From: JAMWZF01 sp041628615
Lineage (GTDB): Bacteria > Pseudomonadota > Alphaproteobacteria > Rhodobacterales > Rhodobacteraceae
Reading direction: 5' to 3'
DNA: 60,781 bases
Assembly (NCBI GenBank): GCA_041628615.1
Contig: JBFKOW010000002.1
Location: 1 to 60,781, forward strand
In this document: positions 34,632 to 43,649 of the stretch, one piece after another
How positions within the stretch are numbered: position 1 is the stretch's first letter
Layout: every line of letters begins with the position of its first letter
The notes under the pieces: generated by a model
What the model was told of the DNA's origin: nothing
Database searches by the model: none
The model's input: the letters and a program-made list of their open reading frames with translations, nothing else
Translations under genes and position numbers: made by a program

Positions 34632-36046
34632 AGAGCTTTCCCATGTTCATCCGGACCACGGGGCGACGGGTGGTCATCGCGGGCGGCGGTGAGCAGGCGG
34701 CGCAGAAAGCGCGGCTGATCCTCAAGACCGATGCGCGGATCGTGCTGGCGGCCCCCGTGCTCGACGACGAACTGGCGGCACTGGTCGCCGCCGGGCGGGC
34801 CGAACACCACGATGGAGCAATCGGCGCGACCCTGTTCGAGGAGGCGGCGATGGCCTTCGTCGCCACCGGCTGCCCCGGCTGGGACGCGAGCCTGCACGCG
34901 CTGGCGCAGGCCGCGCGCTGCCCGGTGAACGTGGTCGACCGGCCGGACCTCTGCGACATCACCACGCCGTCGATCGTGGACCGTGACCCGGTGGTCGTCG
35001 CGATCGGGACCGAGGGTACCGCCCCGGTGCTGGGCCGCGCGCTGAAGACCCGGATCGAGACGATGCTGCCCGCCAATATCGGCGGGCTGGCGGCGCTGGC
35101 CGGGCGGTTGCGCGCCAGCGTGGCGGCGGGGGTGCCGAGGGCGGCGCGGCGCGCCTTCTGGGCCTGGGTCTTCAAGGAAGGGCCCCGCACGGCATGGACC
35201 CGCGGGGCCGAGCGCGAGGCCGCGCAGGCGATCAAGGAGGCCATCGCGGCGGGCGGCGCGCCCGGCGGGGCAACGACCGGGTCCATCGCGCTGGTCGGGG
35301 CCGGGCCCGGGGCGCGCGACCTGCTGACGCTCCGCGCCGTCGAGCGGCTGCAGGAGGCCGACGTGATCTTCTACGACCGGCTGGTGGACGTGGAGGTGCT
35401 GGAACTGGCCCGCCGCGATGCCGCGCGGGTCTTCGTCGGCAAGCACGTGGGCGCGCACGGCTGGCCGCAGGCGCGGATCAACGCGGTGATCGTGGCCGAG
35501 GCCCTGAAGGGCCGCCGGGTGGTCCGCCTGAAATCGGGCGATCCGGGTATCTTCGGGCGCGCCGGCGAAGAGATCGAGGCGGCACGCGCGGCCGGGATCC
35601 CGGTCGAGATCGTGCCGGGCGTGACCGCGGCCTCGGCGGCGGCGGCGGCCCTTGGCCACAGCCTGACGGAACGGGGCGTGTCGGACACGCTGGTCCTGTC
35701 GACCGGCACCGGCCGGGCAGAGGCCCCCCTGCCCGACTGCACCCGCTTTGCCGGACCGGGAACGACGACGGCGATCTACATGGGCGTGCGCCAGGCCGAC
35801 CGGATCTGCGCCGCCCTCAGGGCCCGCGGCTTGCCGGAGGCATCGCCGGTCGAGGTCTGTGTCGATGTCTCGAAACCCTCGCAAAGGCTGCTATCGACGA
35901 CGCTGTCGGGGTTGGCGGAACGACTGGCGGCGGGCAAGGTCCGGGGCTGCGCGATCCTGCTGGTGACCTGGCCGATGGACGCGGTCGCGGTCCGCGCGGA
36001 GGCGTCCAGGGCGGGATCGGGCACGGATCGCCTCAGGCTCGCGTGA
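34628..36046 (+). CDS. cysG: Sirohaem synthase CysG (trifunctional)
   Basis: A 472-residue fusion. Residues about 1-210 are the precorrin-2 dehydrogenase/ferrochelatase domain (MFIRTTGRRVVIAGGGEQAA; the Asp-containing VVDRPDLCDITTPSIV). Residues about 218-460 are the SAM-dependent uroporphyrinogen-III methyltransferase (ALVGAGPGARDLLTLRA; RLKSGDPGIFGRAGEE; VPGVTAASAAAAALG). It makes the sirohaem needed by NirB, which explains its place at the end of the nitrate operon. The ATG overlaps the previous stop by four bases. Confidence 0.94.
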   Translation: MKSFPMFIRTTGRRVVIAGGGEQAAQKARLILKTDARIVLAAPVLDDELAALVAAGRAEHHDGAIGATLFEEAAMAFVATGCPGWDASLHALAQAARCPVNVVDRPDLCDITTPSIVDRDPVVVAIGTEGTAPVLGRALKTRIETMLPANIGGLAALAGRLRASVAAGVPRAARRAFWAWVFKEGPRTAWTRGAEREAAQAIKEAIAAGGAPGGATTGSIALVGAGPGARDLLTLRAVERLQEADVIFYDRLVDVEVLELARRDAARVFVGKHVGAHGWPQARINAVIVAEALKGRRVVRLKSGDPGIFGRAGEEIEAARAAGIPVEIVPGVTAASAAAAALGHSLTERGVSDTLVLSTGTGRAEAPLPDCTRFAGPGTTTAIYMGVRQADRICAALRARGLPEASPVEVCVDVSKPSQRLLSTTLSGLAERLAAGKVRGCAILLVTWPMDAVAVRAEASRAGSGTDRLRLA

Positions 36047-36083
36047 CCCGGGCAAGGCGGCGCCGGGCAGCAATCTCGAGGCG

Positions 36084-36548
36084 GTGCTGCTGCTGCGGCA
36101 CGGGGCCGATCCCTGGCGGCAGCCGGTGGTCCGGATCGCCGGCTTCGACGTGGTGTCCGACAGCGACCACCGGATCAACGCCAACCTGTCCCCGGTGTCG
36201 ATGGAGATGGCCTTCCGCATCGCGCGCGAGGGCCATTATCGCGGCGGCGGCGAGGCGGAGGTCGATGCCGTGATCGGGGCCCACGCGGCGCTGGCGGAGC
36301 AGCTTGCCGGGGTCAGCGGGCCGGAGGCGCTGCATGGCGTCTGGATGTTCCAGAAGGTGGTGCCGCTGGTCCTTGAACAGACCGGGCGGCCGGCAGAGGG
36401 CGACATCGCCACGGTGCTGGGTATGGAGGTGCCCGACGGGACCGGCGGTTTCTGGCTGGCCCCCGGCGAGATCTGGTCCCCCGACATCGAGGCGCAGCGC
36501 CCGCTCGACGACAACCAGTTCGGGCGCGAGCGCTGGGATGACCACTAG
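36084..36548 (+). CDS. Hypothetical protein, possibly 5'-truncated
   Basis: About 154 residues starting at a GTG (36084) that lacks a properly spaced ribosome-binding site; the frame is open further upstream into cysG without a better start. I do not recognise the family. Visible stretches are LLLRHGADPWRQPVVRIAG, INANLSPVSMEMAFRIAREG and HGVWMFQKVVPLVLEQTG, soluble and mixed alpha/beta in character. It overlaps the following lipase-like gene by 11 bases, so it may be the partner or the end of an effector locus. Confidence 0.45.
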   Translation: MLLLRHGADPWRQPVVRIAGFDVVSDSDHRINANLSPVSMEMAFRIAREGHYRGGGEAEVDAVIGAHAALAEQLAGVSGPEALHGVWMFQKVVPLVLEQTGRPAEGDIATVLGMEVPDGTGGFWLAPGEIWSPDIEAQRPLDDNQFGRERWDDH

Positions 36549-38064
36549 CATCCGGGGCGACGCCATATCGGACATGTGCGTCAGGCGCGCCGGTATGCTG
36601 AACATCGACATCTACGACCGGCCGAGGTCGATCCTGCCCGACCCGCTGAAACCCTACTGGGACATCAACAAGTCCGGCTGGGAAGTCCGGGAGGAATGGC
36701 GCAAGTCGCCCGAGGACGGCTTTCTCGCCCGGCTCCACGTGCCGAGGGCGCAGGGCGCCGCCGATCTGGCCGGGCTCTGTCCGCCCGTCCTGTGCTTCCG
36801 CGGCAGCGACAGCGACAGCGAAGGCTCGGATTTCGAGGAGATGGCCGTCGGGATGCGGCTGCAATGCGATTTCCTCTACGACCTCTGGAACGGCGGGGTC
36901 ACCGTGCGCCGGGCCGAAGACGTGGTGATCGACCATTCGGTCAGCCATGGCGCGGCCAACCTGAACGGCAGGACGATGGCGGAACTCGACGCCGTCAGCG
37001 CCGGGCGGGGCTGGCGGAAGAAGTGGCTGTTCAACGCGGTGGCGGGCAGCTACGCCACCCAGATCGGCCGCTGGCGCATCGGCCGGGCCGACCTGACCCT
37101 GACCTGGACCGCCAGCGCCGCGCTCTGCTACGGGACCAGCGGCGACAGGGCGGTGAACTTCGCCCAGGGACTGGGCGAGGACACCCCGCAATACCGGCGG
37201 GCGGTGGAACTGGGGCGGCAGGTGGCGACGCTGGCGGCGCAGCACTTCGGCAACCGGCTGATCAACACCGGCCATTCGCTTGGCGGCGGACTCGCCTCCT
37301 GCGCGGCGATCGCGGCGCGGGTCGCCCAGCCCGACCTGGTGATGCGGTCGGTGACCTTCAACGCCGCCGGCCTGCACCGGCACCAGGCGCAGCGCGCGGG
37401 CGGGACGCGCTCGACTGCGGGGGACGTGCCGGTGCGGGCGCTGCTCGTGGAGAACGAGATCCTCTCCTCGATGCAATCGCGTTCACGGCTCGTGCCGTTC
37501 CTCGCCGACCTTCTCGTCTGGGGCAACCAGAGCATGCCCTCGGCGGTCGCGGCCCCCACGCCGGAGGCCGGCATCAGCCCCGGCGCGATGCCGATCAGCC
37601 GCAAGTCCTACGCGCCGCAGGGCAGACCGCTCCCGGTTCTGTTCACGGCCGACAGGCAGATGCTCGACCCGCCGATGACGATCATCCCCGACATTGTCGG
37701 GCTGGCCAACTCGGTCAGTGACGTCAATGCCTTCGTCCGCAGCCTCGCCGATTTCCTGCTGGTCCGGCTGAGCGAGGGCGACGTGATCGGATACGGGGAA
37801 ATGTGGGACGCGGCGCGGGGCTTCGGCGCCATGCCCGCCGAGGTGGGCGCCGCCATCGGGACCGCGGTCATGGAAAGCGCCGCGCCCGAAATCCATGACG
37901 CGCTCAACCCCGATCTGGGCGCCAACGACTGCCACGACCGGATCCTCGAACCCTTCGTCCACGACCTTCTCGAGGACGTGGTGACGCTGGCGCGGTCCAT
38001 GCTCGCCTCGGGCGAGTATCACACCTTCTGGCCCTGCGCGTTCACGTTCTGCATGGACGGCTGA
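36538..38064 (+). CDS. Lipase-like alpha/beta hydrolase, possible type VI secretion phospholipase effector
   Basis: About 508 residues with a class 3 lipase-like core: the oxyanion-side motif VLCFRGSDSDSEGSDFEE, the nucleophile elbow NTGHSLGGGLASCAAIAAR and SVTFNAAGLHRHQAQ. The C-terminal half is helical with no clear domain. Such proteins occur as Tle-type effectors beside DUF2169 genes, and a DUF2169 fragment lies 6 bases downstream on the other strand. No signal peptide is seen. The start is uncertain: ATG codons at 36538, 36574 and 36595 are all in frame. Confidence 0.6.
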   Translation: MTTSIRGDAISDMCVRRAGMLNIDIYDRPRSILPDPLKPYWDINKSGWEVREEWRKSPEDGFLARLHVPRAQGAADLAGLCPPVLCFRGSDSDSEGSDFEEMAVGMRLQCDFLYDLWNGGVTVRRAEDVVIDHSVSHGAANLNGRTMAELDAVSAGRGWRKKWLFNAVAGSYATQIGRWRIGRADLTLTWTASAALCYGTSGDRAVNFAQGLGEDTPQYRRAVELGRQVATLAAQHFGNRLINTGHSLGGGLASCAAIAARVAQPDLVMRSVTFNAAGLHRHQAQRAGGTRSTAGDVPVRALLVENEILSSMQSRSRLVPFLADLLVWGNQSMPSAVAAPTPEAGISPGAMPISRKSYAPQGRPLPVLFTADRQMLDPPMTIIPDIVGLANSVSDVNAFVRSLADFLLVRLSEGDVIGYGEMWDAARGFGAMPAEVGAAIGTAVMESAAPEIHDALNPDLGANDCHDRILEPFVHDLLEDVVTLARSMLASGEYHTFWPCAFTFCMDG

Positions 38065-38070
38065 GCGGTC

Positions 38071-38646
38071 TCACTCGAAGAACAGCAGTCTGCCCACCGT
38101 GTTCCCCGGCCCGTTCGGCCCGGCGCACTTCATGTCGTAGAGATTGTCGTTCTGGATCAGTTCGGCGCCGTGGACGAAGACCGGGGTCCTATTCGAGATG
38201 GGCCTGCAATGGCCCTTGTTGACCCCGGACCTGATGCCGCCGCTCGATCCCGGCTCGTCGCCCCCGAAGGCCAGCCCGCAGGTCAGCGGCACCTCGTTGA
38301 CCAGTTCGGGGGCGGTCCGCTCCCAGCCCCGTCGCCGCGGAACCCAGGCCGACGGCCCCCGCACGCGGAACTGGTAATGGAGCCGGTCCGGGACCGTGAT
38401 CTCCACCTCCCAGTCGCTCCGGGGCTTGCCCTCGGTCGAACGGACGATGGCGGCGTTGGACAGATCCGTCCCCCGCTTGCCGGGCGGGATGTCCTGGTCC
38501 CGTATCAGCGGCGTCCACGCCGGATCGCCGTCGAAGACGTCCTCCAGCCCGATCTCCGGCCCCGGCTCGGCCCGCAGCACGCCGTCCGGAAAGCGCCTGA
38601 AGGCCGCCTTGGCGATGACGGCGCCCGCCTCCCGGTCGTCCGGCAT
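38071..38646 (-). pseudogene. DUF2169 (type VI secretion-associated) gene fragment
   Basis: The 191 residues match the DUF2169 domain: VIAKAAFRRFPDGVLRAEP, GKRGTDLSNAAIVRSTEGK and VPLTCGLAFGGDEPG. Intact members are usually much longer. The C-terminus stops at NTVGRLLFFE, where the family continues from N-x-VGRG, and it ends 6 bases from the lipase stop. Upstream of the ATG the same frame reads on as RFFKHW, typical of the domain, until a stop, while an ATG at 38698 lies in another phase. Truncation at the 3' end and a probable frameshift at the 5' end make this a likely pseudogene. Confidence 0.55.
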
Positions 38647-38882
38647 CCAGTGCTTGAAGAACCTCGTGGACCGGCGGGAAACGACTGAAAAGCTTCATCA
38701 AACCCGTGCAAGGTGCAACGGCGACACCGCACCAGACCACCGTCCCGCCGGGGCCAGAAGCGGAAATGCGGGTCCGTTCACCGCAGGCGCCCGAGGCAGC
38801 GGCCCGACGCTCCGGCCCGAACGGGAGGCGACGCGGCACCCTGAACCCTGCAACCGCCGCGCTTGGGTCCGAAACCGGGGCC

Positions 38883-38904
38883 GAGGCGCCCCTCTCGGGG
38901 CCTC
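38883..38904 (-). terminator. Hairpin at the end of the lysine operon
   Basis: Reading leftward, GAGGCCCC, loop GAGA, GGGGCGCCTC form a stem with one bulge about 20 bases after the amaB stop. No T-run follows. It is a plausible but weak transcript end. Confidence 0.35.
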
Positions 38905-38922
38905 CTCCGGCACCCTGTCCCG

Positions 38923-40419
38923 TCAGACGTCGAACTTCACCCCCTGCGCCAGCGGCAGGCTCGCCGAGTAGTTGACGGTATTGGTCTGCCGCCGCATGTA
39001 GCCCTTCCACGCGTCCGAGCCGCTTTCGCGCCCGCCCCCGGTTTCCTTCTCGCCGCCGAAGGCACCGCCGATCTCGGCGCCGGACGGGCCGATGTTCACG
39101 TTGGCGATGCCGCAGTCCGAGCCGCTGCCGGACATGAAGGTCTCGGCCTCGCGCATGTCCATGGTGAAGATGCAGGACGACAGGCCCTGCGGCACGCCGT
39201 TGTGCAGCGCCATTGCCTCGTCGAAGCTGTCGTAGCCCATGACGTAGAGGATCGGCGCGAAGGTCTCGGCCCGGACGATGTCGGTCTGTCCGGGCATCAC
39301 CGCGATCGCCGGCGAGACATAGGCACCGCCGTGCACGTCCCGGGTGACCGGCGCGCCGCCATGGATGGTTCCGCCCTGCGCCCGCGCCGCATCCAGCGCC
39401 GCCTGCATCGCCCGCAGCGCGGCGTCGTCGATCAGCGGGCCGACGAGGGTGCGCCCGTCGCGCGGGTCCCCGACCGGCAGGGAGGCATAGGCGGCCACCA
39501 GTTTCCCGATCAGCGTGTCCCTGACAGAATCGTGCACGATCAGGCGGCGCAGGGACGTGCAGCGCTGCCCGGCCGTTCCCACGGCGGAAAACACGATCGC
39601 CCGCACCGCCATGTCGAGGTCCGCGCTGGGCGCCACGATCATCGCGTTGTTGCCGCCGAGTTCGAGGATCGCGCGCCCGAACCGCGCCGCCACCTTCGGA
39701 CCCACGATGCGGCCCATCCGTGTCGACCCGGTGGCCGACACGATCGGCACCTCCGCCGATCCGACCAGCGCCTCGCCGATGGCCGGGCCGCCGATGACGA
39801 GCTGCACCAGCCCCTCGGGTGCGTCGCCGAACCGCTTCAGGGCGCGGGCCATGATCTTCATGCAGGCCATCGCGGTCAGCGGCGTCTTTTCCGACGGTTT
39901 CCAGATCACCGGGTCGCCGCAGACCAGCGCCAGCGCCGCGTTCCACGACCACACCGCGACCGGGAAGTTGAAGGCGGTGATGACGGCGCAGGGGCCCATC
40001 GGGTGCCAGGTCTCCATCATCCGGTGGCCGGGCCGTTCCGAGGCGATGGTGAGGCCGTAGAGCTGGCGCGACAGGCCGACGGCGAAATCGCAGATGTCGA
40101 TCATCTCCTGCACTTCGCCGAGGCCCTCCGAGACGATCTTGCCCGCCTCCAGCGTGACCACCGCGCCAAGCTCGGCCTTGGCCGCGCGCAGTTCCTCGCC
40201 CAGCAGGCGGACCAGCTCGCCGCGCCGGGGCGCGGGCACGTCGCGCCAGGCCCTGAACGCGGCTTGCGCCCGGGCGATGACGGCCGGCATGTCGGCGACG
40301 GGGGTCTCGGCAACGCGGGCCACTTCGGCGCCGTCGATGGGCGACCGGACGGCAAGCGTCCCGCCCGCGAGATCGGCCTCGGTCAGGCCGGCGGCCTTCA
40401 GGGTCTCGGCATGGGTCAT
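38923..40419 (-). CDS. amaB: Alpha-aminoadipate semialdehyde (piperideine-6-carboxylate) dehydrogenase, ALDH7 type
   Basis: A 498-residue aldehyde dehydrogenase with general base Glu 253 (ILELGGNNAM) and catalytic Cys 287 (GTAGQRCTSLRR). The ending GGEKETGGGRESGSDAWKGY followed by MRRQTNTVNYS is characteristic of the ALDH7/antiquitin group, which oxidises aminoadipate semialdehyde to 2-aminoadipate. It is the last gene of the leftward lysine operon and starts one base after the FabD-like gene, with AGGAC upstream. Confidence 0.88.
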   Translation of the reverse strand: MTHAETLKAAGLTEADLAGGTLAVRSPIDGAEVARVAETPVADMPAVIARAQAAFRAWRDVPAPRRGELVRLLGEELRAAKAELGAVVTLEAGKIVSEGLGEVQEMIDICDFAVGLSRQLYGLTIASERPGHRMMETWHPMGPCAVITAFNFPVAVWSWNAALALVCGDPVIWKPSEKTPLTAMACMKIMARALKRFGDAPEGLVQLVIGGPAIGEALVGSAEVPIVSATGSTRMGRIVGPKVAARFGRAILELGGNNAMIVAPSADLDMAVRAIVFSAVGTAGQRCTSLRRLIVHDSVRDTLIGKLVAAYASLPVGDPRDGRTLVGPLIDDAALRAMQAALDAARAQGGTIHGGAPVTRDVHGGAYVSPAIAVMPGQTDIVRAETFAPILYVMGYDSFDEAMALHNGVPQGLSSCIFTMDMREAETFMSGSGSDCGIANVNIGPSGAEIGGAFGGEKETGGGRESGSDAWKGYMRRQTNTVNYSASLPLAQGVKFDV

Positions 40420-40420
40420 C

Positions 40421-41458
40421 TCAGCGTCCTTTCGTCACGAACTGGCGTTGGTCGTCGCGGCCCATGGAGATCAGCAGCGGGGTTTCCGCCTGCCGGGCCT
40501 GGAAGTCGGTCCTGTCGGCCATGCCCCGCCAGCCGGCGGCGATGAGCGACTGCGCCACCGCGCCGCCGAGCGTGGTGCCGGGGCCGGTGACGATGAAGAG
40601 ATCGGGGGCGAATTCGCGCGCGGCGACGGCGACCGCGCGGGTGAAGTCGTAGGTCTCGGTGACCTGCCGGCCCAGCGTGTAGTCCCGAAGGCCGTCGAGA
40701 TCGCAGGCCCCCGGCCACCAGATCGCCCCCCGCCCGTCCACCAGCGGCAGGGCGGGCTGGCGGAACATCCCGGGCCCGAGCCGCGCCCGGCCGCGCTCGG
40801 CAACGGGCGCCTGCAGCGCGGTGTGGAACGCCGCGTGATTGGCGAGCCGCATCGGAAACCGGCCGTCGACGGGCGGCACGGCGGCCTCGAAGGCCGCGAG
40901 CCCGGCGTCGTTCCCGGCGATCACCAGCATCCCGCCGAGGTCGATGGACAGGTCCAGCACATGCCCCGGCCGCCCGCCGATCTCCGCCACCAGCGCCAGA
41001 AGCCGCGCCTTGCGGTCCGGGTCGGGCCGCCAGTCCTCGCCCACGTGGGGGTAGACGAGCTGCCCGCCGATCAGCGCCTCCTGCATCAGCGTGCCCATGG
41101 TGTTGACCACCTCGAAGCCGTCCCCGGCCGACAGCGCGCCGCCGCCGGCCAGCGCGGAATACCAGCCCATGGAATTGCCGGTGACGGCGACGACCTGAAC
41201 CGTTTCCGGGTCGACCGACAGTGCGTCGCCGAGCGTGGCGGCGTAGATCAGCGCGCTCGCGTTGTCGCCGCGGCTGTGGGTGGCGACCGAGTAGCGCGGC
41301 GCGCCGTCGAGCGCGGTCAGCGTCTCCTGGCCCAGCGCCGCGCGGCGCGCGTCGAAGGCCGCGAGCAGCGCCCGGTCGGGGAAATGCCGCGTCAGCGACC
41401 CGAGTTCGGTCTTGGTATAGGTGCCCCGGCCCGGACAGATCACGACGGCGGTCTTCAT
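40421..41458 (-). CDS. FabD-like acyltransferase-fold protein in the lysine operon
   Basis: A 345-residue protein resembling malonyl-CoA:ACP transacylase: nucleophile motif TGNSMGWYSALAGGGALS (Ser 96), catalytic His in NHAAFHTALQAPV (His 212) and a late TGPGTTLGGAVAQSLI. The N-terminus AVVICPGRGTYTKTELG replaces the usual FPGQG motif. It overlaps the fused E1 gene by four bases and lies inside the lysine operon, where no fatty acid or polyketide genes exist. A role moving an acyl group from the E1 is possible but unproven. Confidence 0.7.
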   Translation of the reverse strand: MKTAVVICPGRGTYTKTELGSLTRHFPDRALLAAFDARRAALGQETLTALDGAPRYSVATHSRGDNASALIYAATLGDALSVDPETVQVVAVTGNSMGWYSALAGGGALSAGDGFEVVNTMGTLMQEALIGGQLVYPHVGEDWRPDPDRKARLLALVAEIGGRPGHVLDLSIDLGGMLVIAGNDAGLAAFEAAVPPVDGRFPMRLANHAAFHTALQAPVAERGRARLGPGMFRQPALPLVDGRGAIWWPGACDLDGLRDYTLGRQVTETYDFTRAVAVAAREFAPDLFIVTGPGTTLGGAVAQSLIAAGWRGMADRTDFQARQAETPLLISMGRDDQRQFVTKGR

Positions 41459-43638
41459 CGCTTCACCAGCGCCTTCGCTGCCGCGACGATGCTCTCGACC
41501 GACGGCATGGTCGCGGCATAGGCCGGGCCGGTCGCGATTAAGCTGTCCGTCGAGACCTCCCGCGCCACCGGCACGTCGGTGCGTTCCGCGAACAGCGCCA
41601 TCAGACCCTCGGCCACCCCGCCCGAACGGCGGGTCTCGTCGACGATCAGGATGTGCCTCGCCCCGGCCACGGCCCGCAAGAGCCCTTCCTCGGGCAGCGG
41701 CGACAGCCAGCGCAGGTCGACGATCCGCGCGTCGATCCCCGCCGCCTGCAACGCCGGCTCCGCCTTGCGGCTGAGGTAATGGCCGTTGCCGAAGGTCACG
41801 ATGGCAAGGTCCGTGCCCGTCCCGTGCACCCCCACCTCGCCGAGCGCAATCCGCTCCAGCGGCGGCGGATAGAGGGTCATCCACGCGCCGTCCTTGTCCG
41901 CGTGCAGGTCGCGCATCGGGTAGAGCGCGATGGGTTCGAGGAACACGACCACGCGCTGCTCCTCCCGCGCCAGCCGCACGCATTCGCGCAGCATCCGCGC
42001 CGCGTCGGCCCCGGCGGACGGACAGGCGAGGATCACGCCCGGAATGTCGCGCAGCACCGCGACCGAATTGTCGTTGTGGAAATGCCCGCCAAAGCCCTTC
42101 TGGTAGCCCAGCCCCGCAATGCGGATGACCATCGGGTTGGCATACTGCCCGTTCGAGAAGAACGGCAGCGTCGCCGCCTCGCCCCTGAGCTGGTCCTCGG
42201 CATTGTGGAGGTAGGCCAGGAACTGGATCTCCGGCATCGGGACGAAGCCGTTCTGCGCCATGCCGATGGCGAGCCCGAGGATCGACTGCTCGTCGAGCAG
42301 GGTGTCGATCATCCGGTCGGTGCCGAAGCGCTGCCAGAGCTTCTGCGTCACGCCGTAGACGCCGCCCTTCCGGCCCACGTCCTCGCCCATCATGACGATC
42401 TCGGGATGCTCCAGCATCAGGTCGGTCAGCGCGAAATTGAGGATGCGCGACAGCGGCTGCGGGTCGTCGAGCGCCTTGAGGTCGCCGCCGAAGGCCGCCG
42501 CCCGCGCCGCCGGGTCCGGCCCGTTGGTGGGCCGGCATTGCCGCGGCGGCGGGATCAGGCTCGCCATCACCTCGGCGGCGGTGCGTAGCCGCGGTCGTGT
42601 CACCGCCTCTGCGGCGATGCGGGCGACGCGGTCCGTGGTCTCGTCGTAGATCGCCAGCGCCCGGTCCGGCGACAGCGCCCCCGCCTGATCCATCAGCCGC
42701 ACCGAATGCAGAAGCGGGTCGTTCGCTTCCTCGGCCTCGACCTCGGCCTTCGACAGGTAGGTGGTGGGCACGTCGGCGCCCGCGTGCCCGTAGAGCCGGA
42801 TCGTGCCAAGGTGCAGGAAGGCCGGGCGCTTGCGGGCGCGGACGTAGGCCGCCGCCTCCCCCGCCACGCGGTAGGTCTCGTAGAGGTCGAGCCCGTTGGC
42901 GTGGAAATAGGCGAGACCGGGCCGCGCGCGGAACCCGGCGGCGATCCAGCCCGACGGCGTCCTGGTCGAAATCCCGATGCCGTTGTCCTCGCAGACGAAC
43001 AGGAGCGGCAGCGGGATCGACTGCCAGGCGGTCCACCCCGCGGTGTTGAACGCCCCCTGCGCCGTCGAATGGTTCACGGATGCGTCGCCGAAGCTGCAGC
43101 AGACGATGGCGTCGTCGGGCAGCGCCTGGTGTTCGGGCCGGTGCCGCCGCGCGGCGCCGATGGAATAGGCCGCGCCGACCGCCTTGGGCAGGTGGCTGGC
43201 GATGGTCGAGGTCTGCGGCGGGATGTTCAGCGGCTTCGACCCCAGCACCTTGTGCCGCCCGCCGCTGATCGGGTCCTCGGACGAGGCCGCGAAGCTCAGG
43301 AGCATGTCCCAGGCGATGGACTGCCCGGGCACCTGGCCCGCGCGGGCGATCTGGAAGGCGGCGTCGCGGTAGTGCAGGAAGGCCATGTCGGTGGGGCGCA
43401 GCGCGGCGGCCACCGCGGCCATCCCCTCGTGCCCCGACGACCCTATGGTGTAGAAACCCTGCCCCGCCTTCTGCATCGCCCGGCTCTGCAGGTCGAGCGC
43501 GCGGCTCAGGCATTGCGCCCGGAACAGGCCCACCGCCGCTTCTGGGCCAAGCGGCCCGGCGGGCGGCGCACCGGGCGGCAGGTCGCGGGCCGCCACGCGG
43601 CGCCGGAAATTCTCGTGAACGATCGCGGCGCGGTCCAT
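41455..43638 (-). CDS. Fused alpha/beta thiamine-diphosphate dehydrogenase E1 (candidate 2-oxoadipate dehydrogenase)
   Basis: A 727-residue protein joining E1-alpha and E1-beta. Residues about 35-330 are E1-alpha, with the ThDP motif running from GDAS (184-187) to EDN (217-219). Residues about 395-725 are E1-beta, with MMGEDVGRKGGVYGVTQ, the transketolase-type pyrimidine site and a C-terminal DETRRSGGVAEGLMALF. There is no lipoyl or E2 domain, and no E2 or E3 gene nearby. Between an aminotransferase, glutaryl-CoA dehydrogenase and aminoadipate genes, the natural substrate is 2-oxoadipate. Branched-chain 2-oxoacids are the alternative. Confidence 0.75.
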   Translation of the reverse strand: MDRAAIVHENFRRRVAARDLPPGAPPAGPLGPEAAVGLFRAQCLSRALDLQSRAMQKAGQGFYTIGSSGHEGMAAVAAALRPTDMAFLHYRDAAFQIARAGQVPGQSIAWDMLLSFAASSEDPISGGRHKVLGSKPLNIPPQTSTIASHLPKAVGAAYSIGAARRHRPEHQALPDDAIVCCSFGDASVNHSTAQGAFNTAGWTAWQSIPLPLLFVCEDNGIGISTRTPSGWIAAGFRARPGLAYFHANGLDLYETYRVAGEAAAYVRARKRPAFLHLGTIRLYGHAGADVPTTYLSKAEVEAEEANDPLLHSVRLMDQAGALSPDRALAIYDETTDRVARIAAEAVTRPRLRTAAEVMASLIPPPRQCRPTNGPDPAARAAAFGGDLKALDDPQPLSRILNFALTDLMLEHPEIVMMGEDVGRKGGVYGVTQKLWQRFGTDRMIDTLLDEQSILGLAIGMAQNGFVPMPEIQFLAYLHNAEDQLRGEAATLPFFSNGQYANPMVIRIAGLGYQKGFGGHFHNDNSVAVLRDIPGVILACPSAGADAARMLRECVRLAREEQRVVVFLEPIALYPMRDLHADKDGAWMTLYPPPLERIALGEVGVHGTGTDLAIVTFGNGHYLSRKAEPALQAAGIDARIVDLRWLSPLPEEGLLRAVAGARHILIVDETRRSGGVAEGLMALFAERTDVPVAREVSTDSLIATGPAYAATMPSVESIVAAAKALVKR

Positions 43639-43649
43639 CGTCCGGCCTT

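Noticed and set aside
35194..36273. Plus-strand frame inside cysG
   Set aside because: Low-complexity Arg/Gly-rich translation in a second phase of a convincing sirohaem synthase gene.
38189..39952. A 587-codon minus-strand frame spanning the aldehyde dehydrogenase and the DUF2169 fragment
   Set aside because: The region belongs to amaB in another phase; only its short end (from the ATG at 38698) might be the lost start of the DUF2169 gene, noted there.
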